Positions 1-7,169 of a stretch of 9,456 bases of DNA are shown here, piece after piece. Below the pieces are notes generated by a model. It was not told where the DNA came from, did no database searches, and worked only from the letters and a program-made list of their open reading frames with translations. The translations under genes and the position numbers were made by a program. Location of the stretch: assembly GCA_937925565.1 (NCBI GenBank), contig CALALM010000430.1:1-9456 (forward strand). The letters are read 5' to 3'. Origin of the DNA: an uncultured Centipeda sp. (GTDB taxonomy: Bacteria > Bacillota > Negativicutes > Selenomonadales > Selenomonadaceae). Numbering within the stretch: position 1 is the first letter of the stretch; each line of letters opens with the position of its first letter.

Positions 1-670
1 CGTGCGTGTGATCCTCGCCGCGCGCTTCGCGCAGTTCGAAGAGCTCACGCCCCGTCTTGCCCGTCGTCGCGACAATGACAGCATCCCCTGCCGCATCCAG
101 AACCCGCGCAATCGCGTCCTCGCGGCGCAGGGGATAGTCATTCGTATACTTGCGCTTCGGGTATGAGAGTGCCCCATCGCGGACGAGAATGGCACATTGA
201 CCGCCCCCTTCGCGGTGGGACCGCTGTTGTTCCATCCACGCTGCGACCTCGGCGGCGGTGCTCTCACGCGTCAGCACCATTGTCCGAACCCCCATCGTCT
301 CAAGGAGCGGCAGAGAGAGCCGTCCCTGTACGAGATGCTGCGGCTCGTCATGCAGATCCGGCTCGCCGCGCCAGCCGATGACGAAGATGCACGGGATGCC
401 GTAGACCTTCTCGTGCAGCAGCGAGAGGAGCGGATTGACGATGTTGCCGAGACCGCTGTTCTGGAGGTAGACAAGCGGCGTCTCGCCCGTTGCGAGATGA
501 TAGCCTGCCGCGAGCGCCGCTGCGCTGCCCTCGTTCACGGCGATCATATGCGTGGGACTGTGCGCACCGTACGTGTCCATCAGATAGTCGACAAGTGGGC
601 GCAGCTTTGAGTCCGGTACGCCCGTGTAAAACTTTGCGCCAAGCGCAGAGATGAAATCGCTTACGTTCAT
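1..670 (-). CDS. aepY: Phosphonopyruvate decarboxylase, N-terminal 223 codons (runs off left edge)
   Basis: A ThDP-dependent enzyme that decarboxylates 3-phosphonopyruvate to phosphonoacetaldehyde, the irreversible step that pulls the unfavourable PEP mutase reaction forward; it acts in the cytosol. The frame is open from an ATG at 670 to the window edge. Recognisable family segments are FYTGVPDSKLRPL (residues 14-26), AVNEGSAAALAAGYHLATG (44-62), VYLQNSGLGNIVNPLLSL (67-84), VYGIPCIFVIGWRGEPDLHDEPQH (89-112, split here as VYGIP, FVIGWRGEP and DEPQH) and TTGKTGREL (202-210). Glu47 sits where ThDP enzymes keep the Glu that activates the cofactor. The family is about 370-380 residues long, so the C-terminal half with the ThDP/Mg site lies outside the window. 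AAGGAG at 676-681 directly follows the stop codon of the preceding gene, five bases before this ATG, so the two are co-transcribed and probably coupled. Sulfopyruvate decarboxylase is the nearest alternative; the transaminase at the other end of the operon favours the phosphonate role. Confidence 0.9.
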   Translation of the reverse strand, partial: MNVSDFISALGAKFYTGVPDSKLRPLVDYLMDTYGAHSPTHMIAVNEGSAAALAAGYHLATGETPLVYLQNSGLGNIVNPLLSLLHEKVYGIPCIFVIGWRGEPDLHDEPQHLVQGRLSLPLLETMGVRTMVLTRESTAAEVAAWMEQQRSHREGGGQCAILVRDGALSYPKRKYTNDYPLRREDAIARVLDAAGDAVIVATTGKTGRELFELREARGEDHTH

Positions 671-675
671 TGATG

Positions 676-681
676 CTCCTT
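676..681 (-). promoter_or_regulatory. Ribosome binding site of the decarboxylase gene
   Basis: AAGGAG on the minus strand, immediately after the TAA of the preceding gene (682-684) and five bases before the ATG at 670. It is one of the best sites in the window and fixes the decarboxylase start. Confidence 0.75.
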
Positions 682-2832
682 TTATTTCTCCCCGAACCAC
701 TCGGGTCTTGCTTCCCGCATCGCCGGCCAGAACTCACCGTTGTTTGCGATCTCTTTTACGAAATCACGTGCACGTGGATAGAAGAAGTGGCGCAGCACGG
801 GGCTGTCCGTTTCATACCCTGTTTGTGCCTCATGTCCGCGCGGATAGATGAGGGTGATGGCATCCGCAAAATCCACGGTTCCGTCCTCATCCACGACCTC
901 GTTTGTCTGAACCCTCAGGGTATGTGTTTTGCTTCGCACGGCGAGTTTGTATGTCTGACCCGGGAACATGGAGGCTGTGTATACGGCATCACGTTCCTTG
1001 CCGCCGAAGAGGGCGGGCAGGTTTCCGTCGATATCGGCGGCGACGGGGAAACCGCAGAGAGCACCGAGCGCCCCGTAGATGTCCACCGCGCTTGTGAGTT
1101 CATCGGTCACGATGCCCTGCGGAACGCCCACACCGCGCATCATCCATGTGGCGCCGGAGGACTCCTCTCCGATGACATCCGCCCTCCCGTCCGATGAGGT
1201 GCTGAAAATGGATACACCGTGATCGGAGTAGAGATTTACAATGTAGTCATCGTCCGCATAGTTCTCCTCGATATAGGAGAGCAGGTTCCCGATTGTGCGG
1301 TCAACCCTTCGCAGTCCCGTCCAAAACTGCTGTTGGTAAATTTCGTAATTCGGCAGCCGTACACTTGCCGTCGGCTGATTCCATGTGAAAAGGCGTTCGC
1401 TTAGCGGCAGCTTTGCTTCGACCGCAGTAGAGAACTTGAAGTCCTTTGCATCATAGGGGTGCACGTCCGTCACATGCAGGAAGAGAAACAGATCCGCTTC
1501 GCTGAACGCCTCCATATGGCAGATGGCACGCTCACACGCCTCCGCTGCCGACAGCTTCCATGAAGTCTTAATCAGGCGGTCGTATCCGCGCATGGCACCG
1601 CAGTGGATGGCGTCGCCTCCGATCATCGGCGCTGCGCAGTAGTAGCCGAGTGCCTTCATGCACTCCGAGAGCGTCACATAATCCCGAGGGATCTCATGGC
1701 TGTCCCGCCCATTGAACACCTGCGTGTGGTGGGGATAACGCCCCGTCTCGATGGCGGGCAGCGCGGGATAGGTGTATTCCGATGTGGAAAAGTGCTGATT
1801 GAAAATCGTGCCGCGTGCAAAGAACCGTGCGATGCGCGGCATACAGGCGGGAAAATGAGCGCGTACGACCGGCCATGAGAGACCGTCGACGAGGATGTTC
1901 AGCACGAGTTTTTTGCGGCGCGGGCTGTGCCCCAAAACGATCGGTGTACCGATGGCATAGGTCTCTTTCTCTGCCCCGTGCAGAGTGGTCGGTGCATGCA
2001 GGCGAAAATAACTGAACGCCCATTTTCCGAGATAGGCGACGCGGTCGATGTCCCCCGCCTCGATCTGCAGTTCCTGCATGACCTGTGTGCCCGCGATCGG
2101 CAGAACAACCTCTTTTCCCTCCGGTACATCAATGTGCGTGCAGCCGCTGCACGCGCGTGCCTTTTGCAGGTCGAATGCAAAATCGCGGTGCCCGCAGCCT
2201 GCGAACCAGTCGGTGTGGCGCACGTCGGCGAGCATATAGCTCTTGTCCGAGAGAAACGCGTCCTCCGTGTAGACCCCCACCCAGAAGCGGTCGCTGCCGG
2301 GCGGCATGGTCAGGGGGAGGTGCTCGCCAATAAAAATATCGGAACGATAGGCGATGCTGCCGTCCTTTCGAAAGGCACGTCCATAGGCAATGGGCGCATA
2401 GTCGCCAAGACCGACCGCAACGGAGAGGCGGTTCAGCCCCTCCTCCAGCGTATCCTCCGTCAGATCGAGGGTGAGGTGTTCGGGTTTGTTATACAGCCCG
2501 CAGCTGTAGCCCTGCATCGTAATCGAATCGAATTCGCGGCCGACATTTTTGTACGCCGCTGCAAGCACGCGCCACACCTCGTAGTTTACGGGATGTTTCC
2601 GATATGCACGCTCGCCGCAGAGGACGGCGTTCTCCGCATCCCCATGATGAAGGAGATACTGCGCGGCAAAGATGTCGGCACGCGCGGAGTCCGGCGATTC
2701 CGCGCGGTAGGCGGCGAGCTGCGCGAGAAAATCATCGTCGTAGGCGCCGCGCTCCGCGCGCGTGAGGAGTCCATAAAAGAGTGCAGCGGCGCGTTCATTG
2801 TTATGCCAAAATACTGTGTAACCGTCGGTCAT
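682..2832 (-). CDS. Copy A: TPR-like / alkaline-phosphatase-superfamily protein (putative phosphonate or phospho transferase)
   Basis: A 716-residue protein with no recognisable signal peptide or membrane helix. Residues about 15-112 are paired amphipathic helices of TPR type (ADIFAAQYLLHHGDAENA, then VNYEVWRVLAAAYKNVG). Residues about 120-295 are a central segment of unknown fold containing VPEGKEVVLPIAGT. From about 305 comes a sulfatase-like domain: NILVDG (metal-ligand Asp316), SEYTYPALPAIETGRYPHH with Thr354 where sulfatases carry the formylglycine Cys, TDVHP (His458), LYSDHG (Asp537, His538), then WMMRGVGVPQG and a DELTSAVDIY stretch typical of the fold. A Thr nucleophile is known in phosphoethanolamine and phosphoglycerol transferases of this superfamily, so transfer is more likely than sulfate hydrolysis. 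Two ATGs lie in tandem; I chose 2832 because the paralogues align there and AAGGAG then sits five bases upstream (only two for 2835). The start overlaps the stop of copy B by one base. The substrate is unknown; the neighbours suggest aminoethylphosphonate. Confidence 0.85.
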   Translation of the reverse strand: MTDGYTVFWHNNERAAALFYGLLTRAERGAYDDDFLAQLAAYRAESPDSARADIFAAQYLLHHGDAENAVLCGERAYRKHPVNYEVWRVLAAAYKNVGREFDSITMQGYSCGLYNKPEHLTLDLTEDTLEEGLNRLSVAVGLGDYAPIAYGRAFRKDGSIAYRSDIFIGEHLPLTMPPGSDRFWVGVYTEDAFLSDKSYMLADVRHTDWFAGCGHRDFAFDLQKARACSGCTHIDVPEGKEVVLPIAGTQVMQELQIEAGDIDRVAYLGKWAFSYFRLHAPTTLHGAEKETYAIGTPIVLGHSPRRKKLVLNILVDGLSWPVVRAHFPACMPRIARFFARGTIFNQHFSTSEYTYPALPAIETGRYPHHTQVFNGRDSHEIPRDYVTLSECMKALGYYCAAPMIGGDAIHCGAMRGYDRLIKTSWKLSAAEACERAICHMEAFSEADLFLFLHVTDVHPYDAKDFKFSTAVEAKLPLSERLFTWNQPTASVRLPNYEIYQQQFWTGLRRVDRTIGNLLSYIEENYADDDYIVNLYSDHGVSIFSTSSDGRADVIGEESSGATWMMRGVGVPQGIVTDELTSAVDIYGALGALCGFPVAADIDGNLPALFGGKERDAVYTASMFPGQTYKLAVRSKTHTLRVQTNEVVDEDGTVDFADAITLIYPRGHEAQTGYETDSPVLRHFFYPRARDFVKEIANNGEFWPAMREARPEWFGEK

Positions 2833-4862
2833 CATATCTCCTTTGGCGGCGGGAACGCCTCGCCGTTGTTTGCAATCCCGCGCAGGAACGCCCGCACGCG
2901 CGGGTAAAAGAACGCACGCAGATCAGGGGGGTCTACCTCATGTTCCGCTTCCATCTCATGCGCACGCGGATAGATGGTGACCTTTGCCTTTGCGGCATCG
3001 ACCGTCCCGTCAAAGGAAATGGAATCCTCCGTCTCAAGAAAGAGACTGTGCGTATCGGAGCGCGCCGCGAGGTAGTAGTGCTTCAGTGCGAAGAGGGAAT
3101 TGCTGAATGCGATTTCGCGCCCCGGACCGCCGAATATTTTGGGCAGTACACCGTCCACATTGTCCCCCACGGGGAAACCGAGGAGATGGGCAAGTGCGGG
3201 ATAGAGATCCACCGCGCTTGTCAGCTCCTCGGCAATTACTCCTTCAGGCACGCCCGCCCCGCGCATCATCCAGGCCGCGCCCGTCATATGCGCGTCGACA
3301 ATGCAGTGTTCCGCCCTGAAAATCGGAACACCGTGGTCCGAGTAAAGGTTCACGAGGTATTCCTCGGGTGCATAGTGCTCCTCAAGATAGGTAAAGAGAG
3401 TCCCGAGCGCACGGTCGAGATCGTGCACTCCCTGCCAAAACGCCGCCTGATTCAGCGCACTGGGACGCAGGTAGGGACTCGGGACTTTTTCCTCAGGTCC
3501 CGCGAGCCGCCCCACGAGCGGAAGTCTTGCCTGCACGGAACCCGTCACCTGGAAGAGCTCGCTCGACCACGGATGGATGTCCATAAAATGAAGCGCAAGG
3601 AAGTTATCGACATCGCGGAACCCTTCCAGATCGCGGATCGTTCGCTCGACTCCCTCATATGCCTGCAGGCGGTAGGGGGAGATGATGAGGCGGTCATGCC
3701 CGCGTGTCACCCCGTTGTAGACATTGTCCCCGCCGCTCATGAGATATGCCGTCCGATAGCCCAGATCGCGCAGACGCTCGGAGAGTGTTATGTACTCCGG
3801 ATTCAGTTCGATCGCGGCGCGTTCGAGGATCACCTGATTGTGGTGCGGGTACATCCCCGTCTCAATCGTGGGCAGGGATGTGTAGGTGTACTCTGCCGCC
3901 GAGAAATGCCGGTCGAAGATCAGCCCCTTTGCAAAGAAGCGGTGTGTCTGCGGCATTTCCTCTGCAAATCGTTCCCGCAGGATCGTCCACGGGAGTGCAT
4001 CCACGAGGATGTTCAGCACAAGCGGGCGGCGTTTGGGCGCATGTCCTGGACGGATCGGATGCCCGACGATGAAGTCGTCGCCCGAGGAAAAATCCGTCGT
4101 TTCATCGAGACGAAAGAAATTGGGGGTACCGGGATTCAGCCACGTCGAATCGTTCACCGTATCGGTACGGACGTTGAGCAGCTGGGCACGCGTGGTTCCG
4201 AGAATCGGGAGCACAATCCGCTGCCCCTCGGCGATTTCGATATGTGCCGTCCCGGGAGCACGCTGCCCGCGGATGAGATCGAAGGTGAAATCCCCGCCGA
4301 CATAATTGACGAAATCCGGCGCGTTTTTTATGGTTGCAATCAGCCACGCCTTGTTTCCGTGTAGCTCCTGCTCCGTGTAGACACCGACATAGTAGGGCGG
4401 CGTGATGTGGGGCGAGACAGGGAGAAATTCGTCCGCAAAGGCGGTCGGGCGCCCGCTGAGTCCGTGCTCCGCATCGTAGCGCATACGTGCCACAGTGAAC
4501 GGCGCATAATTTGCTTTGCCCATCGCAAGGGACAGGCGTTTCAGCGTATCCTCGTTGAGCACCTCGGGCGGGACATCCAGCGCAATCGGCACGTTGTAAA
4601 AGTTCGAGAGATAGCCCTGCATGACGAGCGCATCCGTATAGCATCCGACTGCCGTATAGGCGCGCGCGAGTACGGACCAGAGCGCATGGCTGATCGGTCG
4701 GCGGCGAAAGGCACGTTCCCCGCAGAGGAGCGCTCCCTCCGCATCGTCATGGTGGATGAGGTACTGCGCGGCAAAGATGTCCGCGTGCGCCTCATCTCCG
4801 TCGTGCTCCCGATAGACGGCAAGCTGCGTGAGGAAATCATCGTCGTAGGCGTTTTTCTCCAC
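2832..4862 (-). CDS. Copy B: divergent TPR-like / alkaline-phosphatase-superfamily paralogue, open from a GTG after an amber codon
   Basis: The uninterrupted part is 676 codons from a GTG at 4862. It has the same plan as its neighbours: TPR-like helices (about 28-85), central segment with IAEGQRIVLPILGT, and sulfatase-like domain with NILVDA (Asp288), AEYTYTSLPTIETGMYPHH (Thr326 as predicted nucleophile), MDIHP (His430) and LYSDHG (Asp509, His510). All predicted catalytic and metal residues remain and no further stop or frameshift follows, so the protein body looks functional or only recently disabled. It is the most divergent copy by eye: VDAL instead of VDGL, AAEYT instead of TSEYT, and a C-terminus ending shortly after IANNGE, without the FGEK-type tail of the other three. 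The GTG has no purine-rich ribosome binding site. The original start is almost certainly the ATG at 4937, cut off by a TAG at 4911-4913. Its state (pseudogene, shortened gene or read-through gene) is open. Confidence 0.75.
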   Translation of the reverse strand: MEKNAYDDDFLTQLAVYREHDGDEAHADIFAAQYLIHHDDAEGALLCGERAFRRRPISHALWSVLARAYTAVGCYTDALVMQGYLSNFYNVPIALDVPPEVLNEDTLKRLSLAMGKANYAPFTVARMRYDAEHGLSGRPTAFADEFLPVSPHITPPYYVGVYTEQELHGNKAWLIATIKNAPDFVNYVGGDFTFDLIRGQRAPGTAHIEIAEGQRIVLPILGTTRAQLLNVRTDTVNDSTWLNPGTPNFFRLDETTDFSSGDDFIVGHPIRPGHAPKRRPLVLNILVDALPWTILRERFAEEMPQTHRFFAKGLIFDRHFSAAEYTYTSLPTIETGMYPHHNQVILERAAIELNPEYITLSERLRDLGYRTAYLMSGGDNVYNGVTRGHDRLIISPYRLQAYEGVERTIRDLEGFRDVDNFLALHFMDIHPWSSELFQVTGSVQARLPLVGRLAGPEEKVPSPYLRPSALNQAAFWQGVHDLDRALGTLFTYLEEHYAPEEYLVNLYSDHGVPIFRAEHCIVDAHMTGAAWMMRGAGVPEGVIAEELTSAVDLYPALAHLLGFPVGDNVDGVLPKIFGGPGREIAFSNSLFALKHYYLAARSDTHSLFLETEDSISFDGTVDAAKAKVTIYPRAHEMEAEHEVDPPDLRAFFYPRVRAFLRGIANNGEAFPPPKEI
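2838..2843 (-). promoter_or_regulatory. Ribosome binding site of copy A, inside the last codons of copy B
   Basis: AAGGAG on the minus strand is also the Lys-Glu codon pair that precedes the final Ile and stop of copy B. It lies two bases before the ATG at 2835 and five before the ATG at 2832, which favours 2832. The TGATG junction is a classic arrangement for translational coupling. Confidence 0.7.
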
Positions 4863-4937
4863 ACGTTCGAGGAGATCGTAAAAGAGCGCACAGGCGCGGT
4901 CATTGTTCTGCTAGAGTACCGTGAAATCGTCCGTCAT
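4863..4937 (-). pseudogene. Disrupted 5' end of copy B: start codon, then amber stop at codon 9
   Basis: In frame with copy B, an ATG at 4935-4937 opens MTDDFTVL and then meets TAG at 4911-4913. The frame continues as QNNDRACALFYDLLERV up to the GTG at 4862. The other three copies read F-W-(R/H)-N-N-E here, so the amber replaces Trp9. The flanking codons also differ from copy C: TTC to CTC (Phe to Leu) before it and CGC to CAG (Arg to Gln) after it. Downstream of the stop the paralogue pattern (ALFYDLL) is clear, so this was coding sequence. Between the TAG and 4862 there is no in-frame ATG or TTG that could restart the frame. Confidence 0.85.
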
Positions 4938-4941
4938 AATG

Positions 4942-4947
4942 TCCTTT
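4942..4947 (-). promoter_or_regulatory. Ribosome binding site of the ancestral copy B start
   Basis: AAAGGA on the minus strand, four bases before the ATG at 4937, in the 30-base gap after copy C. Its survival shows that 4937 is the true or ancestral start and that ribosomes are still likely to load there, translating eight codons before the amber. Confidence 0.65.
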
Positions 4948-4967
4948 CCCGCGTTCAACACACCCGC

Positions 4968-7118
4968 TTACTTCTCCCCGAACCATTCCTTCCGCGCCGC
5001 GCGCATCGCCGGCCAGAACTCGCCGTTGTTTGCAATCTCCCGTACTAACTTCCGTGCGCGCGGATAGAAGAACGCGCGCAGCTCTTCGCTCTCCAGTTCG
5101 TACCCGGCCTCAAGATCACGGTCGCGCGGGTAAATCGCGATGGCGGAATTCGTAAAATCCACCGTTCCGTCCTCATCGACAAGAGACGGCGTTTCAATTC
5201 TCAACGTATGCGCGTGCGTACGCACGGCGAGCTTGAACGTCTGCCCCGGGAAGATCGACATGCTGTAGACGGCATCGCGTTCCTTCCCGCCGAAGAGGGC
5301 GGGAAGATTCCCGTCGATATCCGGCGATACGGGGAAGCCGCAGAGCGCACCGAGCGTCGGGTAGATGTCCGCAATGCTCGTCAGTTCATCCGAAACGACA
5401 CCCTGCGGAACGCCCGCCCCGCGCATCATCCAGACCGCGCGCGTCGAGTTCTCTGCTATGACGTCTACAAGATTGCCAAAAGGTGTGGTGAAAACGGAGT
5501 TTCCGTGGTCGGAGTAAAGACTTACGATATATTCGTCCTCGTCGAAATGCTCCTCAATATAGGAGAGCAGATAACCGATGCTGCGGTCAACATGGCGCAG
5601 GGTCTGCCAGAACTGCTCCTGATAGAGCGCAAGCTTCGGCAGGCGAACGCTCGCAATGTTCTCATCGATGTCGAAGAGGCGCTCGGAGAGCGGCAGATGC
5701 GTCTCCACCGCCGGATAGAATTTGAACCCCTTTGCATTCCACGGGTGCACATCGGTCGTATGCAGGTAGAGGAACTGATCCGTCCCGTCAAACGCCTCCA
5801 GCTGCATAATCGCGCGATCCACCATCTCGGCGGACGGCAGCTTCCATGCGGCGACATTCAGCATGTTATAGCCGCGCAGCGCACCGCAGTAAACGCTGTC
5901 ACTCGCGGCCATCGGTGCGGAGGCATAGTAACCGAGATCTGACATGCACTCCGAGAGCGTCATAAAGTCAAGCGGGATCTCGTGGCTGTCGCGCTCATTA
6001 AAGACCTGCGTGTGGAGCGGGTACCGTCCCGTCTCGATCACGGGGAGCGCGGGATAGGTGCACTCGGATGTGGAGAAATGCTGATCGAAGATCACTCCGC
6101 GCGCAAAGAAGCGCGCGATGTTCGGCATACAGTCGGGGAAGCGCGTGCGCGCCACATTCCATGAAAGACCGTCCACGAGGAGGTTCAGCACGAGTTTTTT
6201 GCGGTCGGGGCTGTGCCCGAGGCGGATCGGTGTGCCCACGGCATAGGGGGCATCGCCGGTTGCGGTGAGGCGTGTCGTCTCCGTGAGACGAAAATAGCTG
6301 AACGCCCACTTCCCGAGGTATGCCATCGCAGGCGGTGTGCTGTTCCTCTCGATCCTCAGTTCCTGTACATGTTCCGTTCCCGCAATCGGAACGATGACCT
6401 CCGTCCCCTCCGGCATCTCGATCGTTATCTCTCCGCGCAACTCCTCCGCCCGCTGCAGCTGAAAGGGGAAGTCGCGCTGCATCGTATCAACGAACACATC
6501 GGTGTGGCGCACCTTCTCGATGAGCAGGCTCTTGTCAGAGAGGAATTCATTGCAGACATAGGCACCGACCCAGTGGCGTGCCTGTCCCTCGGGCGGCGTG
6601 AGCGGCAGGTGCTCCCCGACAAAGCCGTCGAGGATCAGGCACAGCTCCTCCCCGTTCATGACCGCGCGGTTCTGCGTCAGCGGCGCACCGGTACCGATGC
6701 CCGCGGCAACAGAGAGGCGGTTGAGTCCCTCCGCATCTGCGCGCGCCAGAAGTTCCGGCGGAATCATGGGGGCGAGATACAGCCCGTGTGCATAGCCGTA
6801 CATCGTAAGCGCGTCCGCCGTACGCCCCAAGCGCATATAGATTTCGCCGAGCAGCTTCCAGATCTCGTAGTTCACGGGGCGGCGGCGATAGGCGCGCTCG
6901 GCACAGATGCACGCCGTCTCCGCATCATTCTGCGCAAGCAAATAACGTGCGGCAAAGACATCCGCACGCTCCGACTTCGGTGCTGCCTCACGGTAGGCGG
7001 CGAGCTGCATGAGGAAGTCGTCGTCGTAGGCGTTTTTTTCCGCGCGCGCCAAAAGATCATAAAAAAGTGCAGAAGCGTGCTCATTGTTGCGCCAGAATGC
7101 GGTAAAATCGTCTGTCAT
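4968..7118 (-). CDS. Copy C: TPR-like / alkaline-phosphatase-superfamily protein (putative phosphonate or phospho transferase)
   Basis: 716 residues, soluble by appearance. TPR-like helices span about 15-110 (RADVFAARYLLAQNDAETA, then EIWKLLGEIYMRLGRTADAL). The central segment carries MPEGTEVIVPIAGT (235-248). The catalytic domain has NLLVDG (Asp316), SECTYPALPVIETGRYPLH (Thr354), TDVHPW (His458), LYSDHG (Asp537, His538) and WMMRGAGVPQG. It most resembles copy A through the start of the catalytic domain (both have AYLGKWAFSYFRL), but its last codons are nearly identical to copy D in DNA. The Cys353 next to the nucleophile is not a formylglycine site, because the CxPSR context is missing. The start at 7118 matches the paralogues and has AAAGGA six bases upstream. 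A 51-base gap separates it from copy D and a 30-base gap from the old start of copy B. As for the other copies, the substrate is unknown and aminoethylphosphonate transfer is inferred only from context. Confidence 0.85.
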   Translation of the reverse strand: MTDDFTAFWRNNEHASALFYDLLARAEKNAYDDDFLMQLAAYREAAPKSERADVFAARYLLAQNDAETACICAERAYRRRPVNYEIWKLLGEIYMRLGRTADALTMYGYAHGLYLAPMIPPELLARADAEGLNRLSVAAGIGTGAPLTQNRAVMNGEELCLILDGFVGEHLPLTPPEGQARHWVGAYVCNEFLSDKSLLIEKVRHTDVFVDTMQRDFPFQLQRAEELRGEITIEMPEGTEVIVPIAGTEHVQELRIERNSTPPAMAYLGKWAFSYFRLTETTRLTATGDAPYAVGTPIRLGHSPDRKKLVLNLLVDGLSWNVARTRFPDCMPNIARFFARGVIFDQHFSTSECTYPALPVIETGRYPLHTQVFNERDSHEIPLDFMTLSECMSDLGYYASAPMAASDSVYCGALRGYNMLNVAAWKLPSAEMVDRAIMQLEAFDGTDQFLYLHTTDVHPWNAKGFKFYPAVETHLPLSERLFDIDENIASVRLPKLALYQEQFWQTLRHVDRSIGYLLSYIEEHFDEDEYIVSLYSDHGNSVFTTPFGNLVDVIAENSTRAVWMMRGAGVPQGVVSDELTSIADIYPTLGALCGFPVSPDIDGNLPALFGGKERDAVYSMSIFPGQTFKLAVRTHAHTLRIETPSLVDEDGTVDFTNSAIAIYPRDRDLEAGYELESEELRAFFYPRARKLVREIANNGEFWPAMRAARKEWFGEK
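4978..5044. repeat. 67-base perfect direct repeat, 3' end of copy C (partner at 7180-7246)
   Basis: Base-by-base reading gives 67 identical bases between this stretch and 7180-7246, both encoding the C-terminal IANNGE...FGEK tail. After two mismatches a further run of 20 bases is again identical. Elsewhere copies C and D differ at many third positions, so the perfect patch points to recent gene conversion or a recent local duplication. Such repeats could also allow deletion or amplification of a copy by recombination. Confidence 0.8.
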
Positions 7119-7124
7119 GCAGGG

Positions 7125-7130
7125 TCCTTT
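7125..7130 (-). promoter_or_regulatory. Ribosome binding site of copy C
   Basis: AAAGGA on the minus strand, six bases before the ATG at 7118. The rest of the 7119-7169 gap holds no convincing terminator or promoter; part of it (GAACGAGGGAAAGAA) resembles the leader of copy B (GAACGCGGGAAAGGA), as expected if leaders were duplicated with the genes. Confidence 0.65.
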
Positions 7131-7169
7131 CTGTTTGGGAGCGTTCTTTCCCTCGTTCGCTGTGCCCGT

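Noticed and set aside
2833..2835. First ATG at 2835 as the start of copy A
   Set aside because: Possible, but the ribosome binding site would then be only two bases away. The second ATG gives a five-base spacing and aligns exactly with the starts of copies C and D.
1927..2907. Plus-strand open frame of 326 codons
   Set aside because: Antisense shadow of copy A. The minus-strand frame has clear motifs and homology to three neighbours; this one has none.
2781..4364. Long plus-strand open frame of 527 codons
   Set aside because: It lies antisense to copy B and across the copy A/B junction. The composition is arginine/histidine-rich with no recognisable domain, and it has no ribosome binding site in an operon context. 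It arises from the GC-biased codons of the real gene on the other strand.
4968..7118. Copy C as a formylglycine sulfatase using the Cys next to Thr354
   Set aside because: Sulfatase maturation needs a CxPSR-type context. Here the Cys is followed by TYPAL, and the Cys is absent in the other copies, whereas Thr is kept in all four at the nucleophile register.
7119..7169. Terminator or internal promoter in the largest gap
   Set aside because: Only weak four-base pairings (GGGA/TCCC, AGCG/CGCT) are present, with no stable stem and no following T-run. I see no -35/-10 pair that I would defend.
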